Assembly: GCA_045603585.1 (NCBI GenBank)
Contig: JAZUMK010000030.1
Location: 1-64,000 of the forward strand
Length of the DNA stretch: 64,000 bases
From: SFEL01 sp045603585
GTDB lineage: Bacteria > Bacillota > Clostridia > Christensenellales > CAG-138
Direction: 5' to 3'
Below are positions 8,129 to 15,633 of the stretch, piece after piece. The position numbers and the translations under genes are program-made. The first letter of the stretch is position 1. Each line of letters starts with the position of its first letter. Below the pieces are notes generated by a model that searched no databases, was not told the origin of the DNA, and saw nothing but the letters and a program-made list of their open reading frames with translations.

Positions 8129-8824
8129 ATGGAAAACAAAAATAACTGCCTTATCTGCGGCGAAGAATTGGAATATTATGATAAGCCCAGAGCCATGAAA
8201 TGCATGCTGTGCGGCGGTGAGTTTTACTCCAATGTTGCCTGCAAGGCGGGACACTTTATATGCGACAGCTGCCATTCAAAGGATGCGGAAGGCATAGTAC
8301 TTGAGGTGTGTGCCGGAACAGCTTCCCGAAATCCCATCGATATAATGCAGGGTCTTATGGAGCTGCCCGGGGTGCACATGCATGGTCCTGAGCATCACTT
8401 TATGGTGGGCGCTGCGCTGCTGGCGGCATATCATAACAGCGGCGGCGAGATAGAACTGCGTCCCGCACTTGACGAGATGCTGCGTCGGGGCAAACAGGTA
8501 CCGGGCGGTGCCTGCGGGTTCTGGGGCTGCTGCGGTGCCGGAGTCAGCGCAGGCATATTTATAAGCATCATCACAGGAGCTACCCCCCTTAAAAAACAGG
8601 AATGGCGGTTAGCCAATCTTATGACATCCAGAGCCTTGGAGCGCATCGCAAACTGCGGCGGCCCCCGCTGCTGCAAGCGGGACAGCTTTCTGGCGATAAT
8701 CGCCGCTGTGGAGTTTACGAGAGAAAACCTTGGCGTGGAGATGTGGCTGCCAGAGCATATCCAATGCGGATTTTCAGGATTGAATAATGAGTGCCTTGGA
8801 AAGGCTTGCCTGTTTAACCGCTAA
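8129..8824 (+). CDS. cysteine-rich protein resembling DUF5714 family
   Basis: A 231-residue protein, two bases after the methyltransferase stop. The N-terminus has two zinc-ribbon-like pairs (CLICG and CMLCG) and a further CDSCH, suggesting a metal-binding knuckle. The main domain has a His-rich start (HMHGPEHHFMVG), a glycine/cysteine stretch (GGACGFWGCCGAG), a paired CGGPRCCKRD and a C-terminal CGFSGLNNECLGKAC. The cysteine pattern and the helical LAAYHNSGG region fit my recollection of the DUF5714 family, which occurs in anaerobes and has no settled function. The MFS carrier starts 27 bases downstream, so the two may be co-transcribed. The family call is from memory and was not searched. 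Confidence 0.6.
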   Translation: MENKNNCLICGEELEYYDKPRAMKCMLCGGEFYSNVACKAGHFICDSCHSKDAEGIVLEVCAGTASRNPIDIMQGLMELPGVHMHGPEHHFMVGAALLAAYHNSGGEIELRPALDEMLRRGKQVPGGACGFWGCCGAGVSAGIFISIITGATPLKKQEWRLANLMTSRALERIANCGGPRCCKRDSFLAIIAAVEFTRENLGVEMWLPEHIQCGFSGLNNECLGKACLFNR

Positions 8825-8851
8825 GAAAACTGACAAAAAGAGGAACAACGT

Positions 8852-10075
8852 ATGACTAAAGAAAAAAGCTTAGCCTCGAATTATAAAGTCCTTCGCTGGG
8901 GATACCTTGCGCTCTGTACCCTCCTGCTGCTGTTTCTGGGGCTTATTTACGCATGGTCTGTATTCCGTATACCCCTTGAAACAGAGTTCGGCTGGACGGC
9001 TTCTCAGGCCTCTCTGGTGTTCTCGGTAAGCATGATGCTGTTCTGCCTTGGCGGCCTTGCTTCCGGCATAATGCAGAGAAGGCTCAGCATCCGCATAACA
9101 GTGATCTGCAGCGCGGTGTGCATGCTGGCGGGCTTTTCCGCGGCCTCTATGGCAAAGGGACTGCTGGGCATCTGCTGTACATACAGCCTTCTCTGCGGCC
9201 TGGGCGTTGGTCTTGGCTACAATTCCTGCCTCAGCGTGGTAATGTCATGGTTCCCCGATAAAAAGGGACTGGTTTCCGGCATTGCCCTGATGGGATTTGG
9301 TTTTGGAGGCATGGTATTCGGCACATTGAGCGCAAACCTTATCGGCTCCATAGGCTGGCGCAAAACCTTCCTTATTTTTGGGTTTGTGTTCTTTGCTGTA
9401 ATCCTCATAGGCGCCTTTATCCTTAAGGTCGCTCCTGCCGAATTCGCCGCAAAAATGGCCGCAGGCAATAAGGCAAAGGCATCCCTCAGGGAGATGGATT
9501 GGAAGCAGATGATGAAATGCCGTCAGTTCTGGCTGTATTTTGCATGGGCCATAATTCTTTCCGCAGCAGGTCTTGCGGTAATGAACGAGGCCGCTTCCTT
9601 TGCCCAGTGCTTTGTTGGGGAGAATCTTGCAAGAGCTGCCGCTCTTGCAGGCATGGTATCCATTGCAAACGGCGTGGGCCGCATAATTTTCGGCCAGCTG
9701 TTTGACAGGATAGGCTATCGCAAAACCATGCTGGGCGTTTGCACTATGTTCATCTGCGCATCCGGCGCGCTGCTTCTTGCAAACAGCACCATGAGCATAC
9801 CTGTGCTGGCGGCAGGCTTCATTTTCCTTGGCCTTGCCTATGGCGGCGTTACCCCCACAAATTCCGCGTATGCTTCTTATTTCTTCGGCACTAAGAATTA
9901 CGCATTCAACTTCAGCCTTGTAAATCTTAACCTTATCATAGCCTCTTATCTGGGGCCTGCCTGCGGCAGCCTTTCATATGCGGGCACGTTCCTTGTTATA
10001 TTGGCCTTCGGCGCAATGGGCATTGCGATAACCTTTGGCATCAAGGAATACAAGGATTCTGAAATACAGGCATAA
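8852..10075 (+). CDS. MFS transporter, oxalate/formate antiporter (OFA)-like
   Basis: A 407-residue protein with twelve predicted membrane segments. The N-terminus (LGLIYAWSVFRIPLETEFGW) and the segment after helix 4 (GLGVGLGYNSCLSVVMSWFPDKKGL) are typical of the OFA branch of the major facilitator superfamily. The C-terminal half has the matching GRIIFGQLFDRIGYRKT loop and a GGVTPTNSAYASYFFG stretch. Family members exchange carboxylates such as oxalate, formate or related organic acids across the cytoplasmic membrane, but the substrate is not predictable here. A strong two-way terminator closes the transcript. Confidence 0.85.
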   Translation: MTKEKSLASNYKVLRWGYLALCTLLLLFLGLIYAWSVFRIPLETEFGWTASQASLVFSVSMMLFCLGGLASGIMQRRLSIRITVICSAVCMLAGFSAASMAKGLLGICCTYSLLCGLGVGLGYNSCLSVVMSWFPDKKGLVSGIALMGFGFGGMVFGTLSANLIGSIGWRKTFLIFGFVFFAVILIGAFILKVAPAEFAAKMAAGNKAKASLREMDWKQMMKCRQFWLYFAWAIILSAAGLAVMNEAASFAQCFVGENLARAAALAGMVSIANGVGRIIFGQLFDRIGYRKTMLGVCTMFICASGALLLANSTMSIPVLAAGFIFLGLAYGGVTPTNSAYASYFFGTKNYAFNFSLVNLNLIIASYLGPACGSLSYAGTFLVILAFGAMGIAITFGIKEYKDSEIQA

Positions 10076-10084
10076 ATGCAATTT

Positions 10085-10114
10085 AAAAGGCGCGACAGCA
10101 TGTCGCGCCTTTTT
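10085..10114. terminator. bidirectional terminator
   Basis: AAAAGGCGCGACA and TGTCGCGCCTTTT pair over 13 bases around GCA. It serves the MFS gene and the converging lyase gene. Confidence 0.9.
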
Positions 10115-10128
10115 GTGTATGCCTTGTA

Positions 10129-11574
10129 TTACAGGCTGTCGCCGAAGTCTCTGCGGAAGGCTTCTGCAAGCTGCTGCTGCCAGTCGCTGTCCGCTTCAAG
10201 CCTGCCGAAGAAGAAGCGGAGGGTATTGGGCTCTTCCACCCAGCGGAGGCCGCCGATAAGGTGGCGGTTGCGGAACAGCCAGTCAATGCGGTCTACGGCG
10301 TACATTACCTGGGACAGGGTGAATACACGGCGGGGGAGGGCAAGGCGAACAAGCTCCATGGATGCGATGGGCTCTGTTCCGTCAGGCTCGCGCTGCTCGG
10401 AAAGGGTGCCGCGCTCCATTCCGCGAACGCCGCTTGCGATGTAAATAGCCGCCGCAAGGGCGCCTGCAGGGTACTGATGATCATCCAGATGGGGCAGGAA
10501 CTCTCTGGCATTCAGATGGCAGCCAAGGCCGCCTGCGGGGGTCACAACGGGTATGCCCCGCTTGAGAAGCTCCTCCGTCATGAACTGAATGAACTGGGGG
10601 CCCTGGCTGATCACGTCTTCATCCATGGTCTCATCAAGGCCCACGGTGATGGCTTCCATTTCCCGCACGCTCATGCCGCCGTAGGTAAGGAAGCCTTCAA
10701 ACATGGGGATAAGCTCCATCATGCGGTCGCGGAGGGCCTTATCCCTTACGCAGATACCGCCGCCCCGGGCAAAGCCCAGCTTGCGGGCGGAGAAGTATAC
10801 GATGTCAAAGCAATCTGCAAGGGCGCGGGTGATTTCCCGGATGGACATATCCCTGCATTCTTCCTCGCGGGTTTTGATAAAGTGGAGATTATCCTGCAGC
10901 AGGCTTGCATCCAGCACCGTCATAATGCCGTTATCATGGGCAAGCCTGGTTGCGGCCTTGCAGTTTTCAAGGGAGAATGGCTGGCCGCCGATAAGGTTTG
11001 TGCCTGCTTCAAGGCGAAGGAAGGCCATATGCCCCCTGTTGCGGTCAATGCTGTCCTGAAGCTTATCAAGATCCATGTTGCCCTTGAAAAGGCAGCTGCT
11101 TGCGGTGTTGATACCTTCGTCGCTGACAAGCTCCTCCACGGTTCCGCCGCATTCGGTTATATGTGCCTTGGTGGTGGTAAAGTGGAAATTCATGGCAACC
11201 ACGTCGCCGCTTTTTACGAAAGTTTTTGCGATGATATGTTCGGCAGCCCTGCCCTGATGGGTGGGCAGGAAGAATTCCATGCCGAATATCTCCCTGAGCT
11301 TTGCATGGAGGCGGTTGAAGGTTTCGCTGCCTGCGTATGCGTCATCTGCCGCCATCATGGCAGCAAGCTGATTGTCGCTCATGGCATTTACGCCGCTGTC
11401 GGTCAGCATATCCATGAATACGTCGCGGGTCTGAAGCAGGAAGGTGTTGCAGCCGGCCTCCCGAATGGCCTCGAGGCGACGCTCTACCGGGGGCAGGTTC
11501 AGCTTCTGTACGATGCGCACCTTGTGCATTTCCAGAGGGATGTTTTCGCCGCTGAAGAATTTTACGTTGGACAT
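10129..11574 (-). CDS. tyrosine phenol-lyase-like PLP enzyme (tryptophanase family)
   Basis: The 481-residue protein belongs to the beta-eliminating lyases. LPTHQGRAAEHI (about 103-114) binds the cofactor phosphate region and K265 in SARKLG fits the PLP lysine. Two features favour tyrosine phenol-lyase over tryptophanase: FTTTKAH at 132-138 has Thr where tryptophanase has Asp, and TLRFFFGRL near 451-459 has Phe where tryptophanase has its catalytic His. The MERG and ELVRLALPRRVFT stretches also fit. The reversible reaction links tyrosine with phenol, pyruvate and ammonia. The gene lies directly behind a T-box leader that reads as tyrosine-specific, which suggests induction when tyrosine is scarce. 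Tryptophanase or a new specificity remains possible. Confidence 0.8.
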   Translation of the reverse strand: MSNVKFFSGENIPLEMHKVRIVQKLNLPPVERRLEAIREAGCNTFLLQTRDVFMDMLTDSGVNAMSDNQLAAMMAADDAYAGSETFNRLHAKLREIFGMEFFLPTHQGRAAEHIIAKTFVKSGDVVAMNFHFTTTKAHITECGGTVEELVSDEGINTASSCLFKGNMDLDKLQDSIDRNRGHMAFLRLEAGTNLIGGQPFSLENCKAATRLAHDNGIMTVLDASLLQDNLHFIKTREEECRDMSIREITRALADCFDIVYFSARKLGFARGGGICVRDKALRDRMMELIPMFEGFLTYGGMSVREMEAITVGLDETMDEDVISQGPQFIQFMTEELLKRGIPVVTPAGGLGCHLNAREFLPHLDDHQYPAGALAAAIYIASGVRGMERGTLSEQREPDGTEPIASMELVRLALPRRVFTLSQVMYAVDRIDWLFRNRHLIGGLRWVEEPNTLRFFFGRLEADSDWQQQLAEAFRRDFGDSL

Positions 11575-11660
11575 TTTGAGTTTCCTCCTGAAAAAATAAA
11601 AGTTTGATTTTTTCGGAGGTACCCTTTGGCGGCGATACCGGCCGATAAAATATCGGGAAC

Positions 11661-11957
11661 AAAAAAGCCCGTCCCCTGACTTTGCAGAGGACGAGCGCCA
11701 AATCCCGTGTTACCACCTCAATTTATCCGGTTCTCACGATACCGGACCTTTTCGAGTACCCCAATGCGGCAGCTGCCGCCCCTATACTCTATCACTGTAA
11801 CGGGTGAAGCCCGTCCCCGCCTACCGGTTGCCTTTCGGGGGGAGGCTGGTGGCGTGTATTCCCATGCGGCAGCCTGTTGACTTGCACCAACCGTCAACTC
11901 TCTGAAGGTCCCGTTCATGGTACTATTTCGCCGTCATGGCCTTTTCAATACCAATTG
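11661..11957 (-). promoter_or_regulatory. T-box leader, predicted tRNA-Tyr specificity
   Basis: Read on the minus strand, Stem I has the AG-bulge/GGUUGGUGCAAG apical region. A GGCG/CGCC plus CCAUG/CAUGG stem flanks a loop with AAAUAGUA on one side and GAAUACA on the other. The codon in the usual specifier place is UAC (11858-11856), followed by A. The T-box AGGTGGTAACACGGG is at 11718-11704; its UGGU would pair with an ACCA tRNA end, matching the A73 discriminator of tRNA-Tyr rather than the G73 of tRNA-Trp. A 12-pair terminator (GCTCGTCCTCTG with CAGGGGACGGGC, 11696-11667) and a T run follow. Uncharged tRNA-Tyr should turn the downstream lyase on. Confidence 0.9.
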
Positions 11958-11963
11958 CGTTGA

Positions 11964-11992
11964 ATTATATATTATCCATCCGGCTTTGTCAA
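11964..11992 (-). promoter_or_regulatory. promoter of T-box/lyase transcript
   Basis: On the minus strand TTGACA (11992-11987), a 17-base spacer and TATAAT (11969-11964): a full consensus promoter just before the T-box. Confidence 0.85.
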
Positions 11993-12031
11993 GCGAATAA
12001 ATATTTTATTTTTTATGGCATTGTAGATTAA

Positions 12032-12904
12032 TTATGCAGAGAGATTGTCCTTTGCGTTTTTGACTTTCAAATAGGGCAGGGCAATGCTGGACACTATCAG
12101 CACAAGGCCGATAATACTGAGAAGCCCCAGCTTTTCATGCAGTACCACAGCTCCAAGCAGTGTGGCGATAGCGGGATTTATGGCGCAGAAAAGGCCTGCT
12201 CTGTCTGCAGAAACCCGGCTCTGGGCCACCGGCTGCAGGGTAAAGCCAAATCCTGTGCACACTATGGCAAGTTCCAATATCATCAGTATGCTGCTGCCGT
12301 CCGAGGGAATGCGGGGCTGCTCAAAGATAAAGGATGCAATCAGAGCATAAACGGCAATGGAGCCAACTTGAGCTATGCCTATGCATAGAGAATCACAATC
12401 CCTGTGGGCTACCCGGTCGGTGATAAGTATTGCCGCGGCATAAAGCAGGGCGGACATGAGCCCCCAGAACATACCTATGGTAAAGCTGCCTATTTGAGCG
12501 CCAAGACAGAATACGCCGGTAAGGGCCATAACGGCACTGCATATGGTCATGGGAGCGGGCAGCTTTTTAGCGAGTATTGCGCCGAAAAGGGGCACAAATA
12601 TTATGGAGCAGTTTTCCAGCAGGGATACGGTGGTGGTATCTGCGGTATGGAGGGCGGTAAGCTCGCAGCTCATTACCAGAAAATACATCAGCCCAACGAT
12701 GCATCCCGCAAGGAGATCCTGCTTTGTGATATGCGAAACCCGTTTTGGGAAAATTATAAGCAGCAAAATAAATGCTGAGAGGAATCTCAGAGCCAGCAGG
12801 TTGAAGGTGTCAAGGCTGGCCAAAGACATCTTGGTAAAAATAAATGATGTGGCGCGGGCTGCGATAACAGAGGCCAGCAGCAGCTCATACTTGCGGGAGG
12901 ACAT
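12032..12904 (-). CDS. EamA/DMT-family membrane transporter
   Basis: A 290-residue protein with about ten membrane segments in two EamA halves (about residues 5-135 and 148-280). The end of half one (LLENCSIIFVPLFGAILAKKLPAPM) and the matching NPAIATLLGAVVLHEKL in half two are the usual signatures of drug/metabolite transporters, which often export amino acids or other small metabolites. The start is ATG 12904 after AGGAG. It lies upstream of the T-box promoter on the same strand but is a separate transcript. The substrate is unknown. Confidence 0.85.
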   Translation of the reverse strand: MSSRKYELLLASVIAARATSFIFTKMSLASLDTFNLLALRFLSAFILLLIIFPKRVSHITKQDLLAGCIVGLMYFLVMSCELTALHTADTTTVSLLENCSIIFVPLFGAILAKKLPAPMTICSAVMALTGVFCLGAQIGSFTIGMFWGLMSALLYAAAILITDRVAHRDCDSLCIGIAQVGSIAVYALIASFIFEQPRIPSDGSSILMILELAIVCTGFGFTLQPVAQSRVSADRAGLFCAINPAIATLLGAVVLHEKLGLLSIIGLVLIVSSIALPYLKVKNAKDNLSA

Positions 12905-13001
12905 AACAGCTCACTCCTATAAAACGATGATGCATAAATAATACATCGGGGCAATCGGATTGTAAAGCCGCTGACAGGTGAAATGTTCTTGAGGGAACGC
13001 G

Positions 13002-13030
13002 TTGCCTGGGGTGCAAACAGGTGCTATAAT
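13002..13030 (+). promoter_or_regulatory. promoter of the iron alcohol dehydrogenase gene
   Basis: TTGCCT (13002-13007), a 17-base spacer and TATAAT (13025-13030), about 80 bases before the start codon. Confidence 0.65.
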
Positions 13031-13109
13031 ATATAATATCTTCTGAGTACATCGAAAGAGCAAACTGTAATCTTCAGGAATTAATTATCTGCAAGAGGAG
13101 CTTATATTT

Positions 13110-14285
13110 ATGAAAAACAATACCAATCTCGGCGCACCCTTCAGCTTTATCCTTCCCACCAGAATAGAATACGGCACAGGATGCCTTGCAAAGCTGCCGG
13201 GCATACTCAAAGAAGCGGGAGTTGATCGTCCGCTGCTGGTAACGGACAAGGGCATAAAGGCCGCGGGCATTGTGGATAAGGTAACAGAGTGCCTTGATGC
13301 CGCAGGGGTTACATATCTCGTGTTTGATAATATCGAACCCAATCCCAAGGACTATAACGTGGAAGAGGGCGCAGCGGTGGCCCGCGAATTCGGCGCGGAT
13401 TCCATAATAGCCGTGGGAGGCGGCAGCCCAATAGACTGCAGTAAATCCATAGGTGTACTGCTGGCCCATGACGCCGATAAGATAAAGCCCTACGAAGGCA
13501 AAACAGGCGTAAAAAAGGCTATACCGCCCCTTTTCACCGTACCCACCACCTCCGGCACAGGCAGCGAGCTGACCTTCTCTTCCGTAATTACCGACACTGC
13601 CAATCAGTATAAAATGACGGTAAAGAGCCCCCTTATCGCTGCAAGCGTTGCCCTGTGCGATCCTGAGCTTACGGTATCCGTTCCCGCAAGCGTGACCGCC
13701 GCAACAGGCGTGGATGCCCTTACCCATGCGATCGAGGCATATACCGCAAACTGCTCCGAGCCTTTCAGCGATGCGGCGGCTCTGTATGCAATAGAGCTTA
13801 TTTACAACAACCTTGAAACCGCAGTAAAGGACGGCGCAAATATAAGCGCAAGGGAAGCCATGCTTATGGGCAGCATGCTGGCCGGCGTGGCCTTCAGCCA
13901 TTCCGATGTTGCTTCGGTTCACTGCATTGCGGAAACTCTGGGCGGCATGTATGACCTGCCCCACGGCCTGTGCAATGCTATTTTCCTTCCCCACATGATG
14001 GAATACAATTCCTGCTGCTGCCAGGATAAGTATGCAAGGGTAGCAAGGGCGATGGGTCTGGAATTCAGCACCGAGGAAGAAGGCTGCGCGAAGGCAGTTG
14101 CCGCGGTGCAGAAGCTGTGCCTTGATGTTGGCCTGCCCCAATTCAGCTCGCTGAATGTTCCCGAGGAGAGCTTTGCGAAGATCGCCGAGATATCCGCAAG
14201 GAATATCTCCACCGAAAGCAACCCCAGACCTATGGCTGTTGAGGACTATATCGCGGTATTGAACAACGCAAATAAAGCCAGGTAA
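13110..14285 (+). CDS. iron-containing alcohol dehydrogenase
   Basis: A 391-residue group III (Fe-ADH) dehydrogenase. The cofactor-binding motif is VGGGSPIDCSKSIG (about residues 108-121) and the substrate region has PTTSGTGSELT. The metal ligands fit D and H in TGVDALTHAIEAY (about 200-212) and two His in the later HCIAETLGGMYDLPHGLCNA. In anaerobes such enzymes reduce aldehydes to alcohols with NADH, for example acetaldehyde, butyraldehyde or lactaldehyde. The gene has its own promoter and terminator, and its neighbours do not suggest a substrate. A role in removing aldehydes or in alcohol formation is likely. Confidence 0.9.
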   Translation: MKNNTNLGAPFSFILPTRIEYGTGCLAKLPGILKEAGVDRPLLVTDKGIKAAGIVDKVTECLDAAGVTYLVFDNIEPNPKDYNVEEGAAVAREFGADSIIAVGGGSPIDCSKSIGVLLAHDADKIKPYEGKTGVKKAIPPLFTVPTTSGTGSELTFSSVITDTANQYKMTVKSPLIAASVALCDPELTVSVPASVTAATGVDALTHAIEAYTANCSEPFSDAAALYAIELIYNNLETAVKDGANISAREAMLMGSMLAGVAFSHSDVASVHCIAETLGGMYDLPHGLCNAIFLPHMMEYNSCCCQDKYARVARAMGLEFSTEEEGCAKAVAAVQKLCLDVGLPQFSSLNVPEESFAKIAEISARNISTESNPRPMAVEDYIAVLNNANKAR

Positions 14286-14304
14286 TAGTTTATAAGCATA
14301 ACAA

Positions 14305-14342
14305 AGCAGGTGGTACACAAATCGTATACCACCTGTTTTTTA
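14305..14342 (+). terminator. intrinsic terminator after alcohol dehydrogenase
   Basis: CAGGTGGTA pairs with TACCACCTG, followed by TTTTTTATAT. Confidence 0.85.
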
Positions 14343-14366
14343 TATCGTTTTTTCTTTCTCTTCTTG

Positions 14367-14413
14367 CTTCTTTTTCTGCTTTCTTTTTTCTTAAAAAGAA
14401 AGAGAAAAAGAAG
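14367..14413. repeat. 47-base homopyrimidine/homopurine hairpin
   Basis: CTTCTTTTTCT plus CTTTCTTTTT (one bulged G between them) pair perfectly with AAAAAGAAAG plus AGAAAAAGAAG: 21 pairs around a TCTT loop. One arm is almost only C and T, the other only A and G. It sits between convergent genes, so it may act as a terminator for the minus-strand reductase operon. Confidence 0.8.
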
Positions 14414-14423
14414 AAATAAAGTA

Positions 14424-15632
14424 TTACTCAACCACCGGAGGAACGTCTATCACCACATCGCTGAGGGGGAAGGCGCAGCAGGGATGGATGTAGCCGTAGA
14501 TAAGGTCTGCCTCACGGCGGCCGTCGACCGACTTGGGAGTATATACCTCACCGCTTACCAGCCGGGAATGGCACCAGCCGCATTCGCCGCTGCGGCAATG
14601 AGCGGGAGCGGCAATGCCTGCGTATTCCATGGTGCGGAGCAGTGACTGGTTTGCGGGGGCGGTAAGGGTATATTCCTTGCCTGCCATGCGAACCGTCAGC
14701 CTGAACTCGGGGGCGATCTCAGCAGGATAATCTGCTTCCCTGGCAGGGTTGAAGTATTCGCCGAACATTTCGTGGCGTATGAACTTTCTGCGAAGGCCGA
14801 GGGTTGCGATCTCCTTATCCACAAAGTTGTACATGGCGGCGGGGCCGCAGATGAATATGGTGTAGTCTCCTTCGGGAGCGTACTTGCGGATAAGGTCTGC
14901 GGTGATAAAGCCGTGCTCTTTGCCTTCAACAGGCTCGCCGCTGATAACATTCACATACTTGAAATTGGGGCAGGTGCGTGCAAGCTCTTCGAATTCATCG
15001 TTAAACAGAGCTTCCTCGATGGAATCGCTGCCGTAGAGCAGTATCATGCTGGCGTCTTCATCGCCGTCTGCGATGGCCTTTGCCATGGAGCGGAAGGGAG
15101 TAACGCCGCCGCCGCCGGAAAGGCATACGATATTCTTTGCATCCCGCAGGGGCTCGTAGGTGAATACGCCCAAAGGCTCGGACGCGGTCACCTGAGTGCC
15201 TACTTCCCAGTTATCCAGTATGTATCCGGATGCAAGGCCGTCATCCACGCGGCGTATGGTCAGCATGTAGTAGCCCTTTTCCAGCGCCTCGCGGGGGGAG
15301 GAGGCGAGGGAGTAGGGGCGTGAGAGGCTCATGCTGCCTATCTTAAGCCTTATGGAAATATACTGGCCGGCATTGAACCATGCAAGGGCCTTTGTGCCCT
15401 TTTCCGCGTCCGCTTCAAGGTAGAAGGACTTGGTAAAGGCATCCTCCTCCACTATCTTTGCAACCTTGAGATACTGTACCTTGGGATGCAGGGCGTTGGC
15501 TATCTGATTGGGATGGTAGGAATCCGCCTCGGGCAGCTTTTTTGCAGGGGCTGCTGCAATTTTTTCATTGCGGGCGGGGGTCATCTTGGTAAAGTCCATG
15601 GGGTTAAGCTTCCAAAGCTTGGGTTTTGCCAT
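14424..15632 (-). CDS. NAD(P)H-dependent flavin reductase with 2Fe-2S ferredoxin domain
   Basis: A 402-residue electron-transfer protein. ATG 15632 follows GGGAGG by eight bases. About 60 N-terminal residues of unknown role precede a ferredoxin-reductase-type FAD domain with RPYSLASSP. An NAD(P)-binding domain with CLSGGGGVTPFRSM and ICGPAAMYNFV follows, then a plant-type 2Fe-2S domain at the C-terminus (C-x4-C-x2-C in HCRSGECGWCH, and a distal Cys in PCCAFP). The order is that of HCP reductases and oxygenase reductases. It starts one base after the stop of the upstream CrtI-like flavoprotein gene, so it is probably that enzyme's electron donor or acceptor. Confidence 0.87.
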   Translation of the reverse strand: MAKPKLWKLNPMDFTKMTPARNEKIAAAPAKKLPEADSYHPNQIANALHPKVQYLKVAKIVEEDAFTKSFYLEADAEKGTKALAWFNAGQYISIRLKIGSMSLSRPYSLASSPREALEKGYYMLTIRRVDDGLASGYILDNWEVGTQVTASEPLGVFTYEPLRDAKNIVCLSGGGGVTPFRSMAKAIADGDEDASMILLYGSDSIEEALFNDEFEELARTCPNFKYVNVISGEPVEGKEHGFITADLIRKYAPEGDYTIFICGPAAMYNFVDKEIATLGLRRKFIRHEMFGEYFNPAREADYPAEIAPEFRLTVRMAGKEYTLTAPANQSLLRTMEYAGIAAPAHCRSGECGWCHSRLVSGEVYTPKSVDGRREADLIYGYIHPCCAFPLSDVVIDVPPVVE

Positions 15633-15633
15633 A

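Noticed and set aside
10261..11607. Plus-strand open frame of 448 residues
   Set aside because: Antisense to the tyrosine phenol-lyase-like gene and rich in Ala/Gly/His with no motif.
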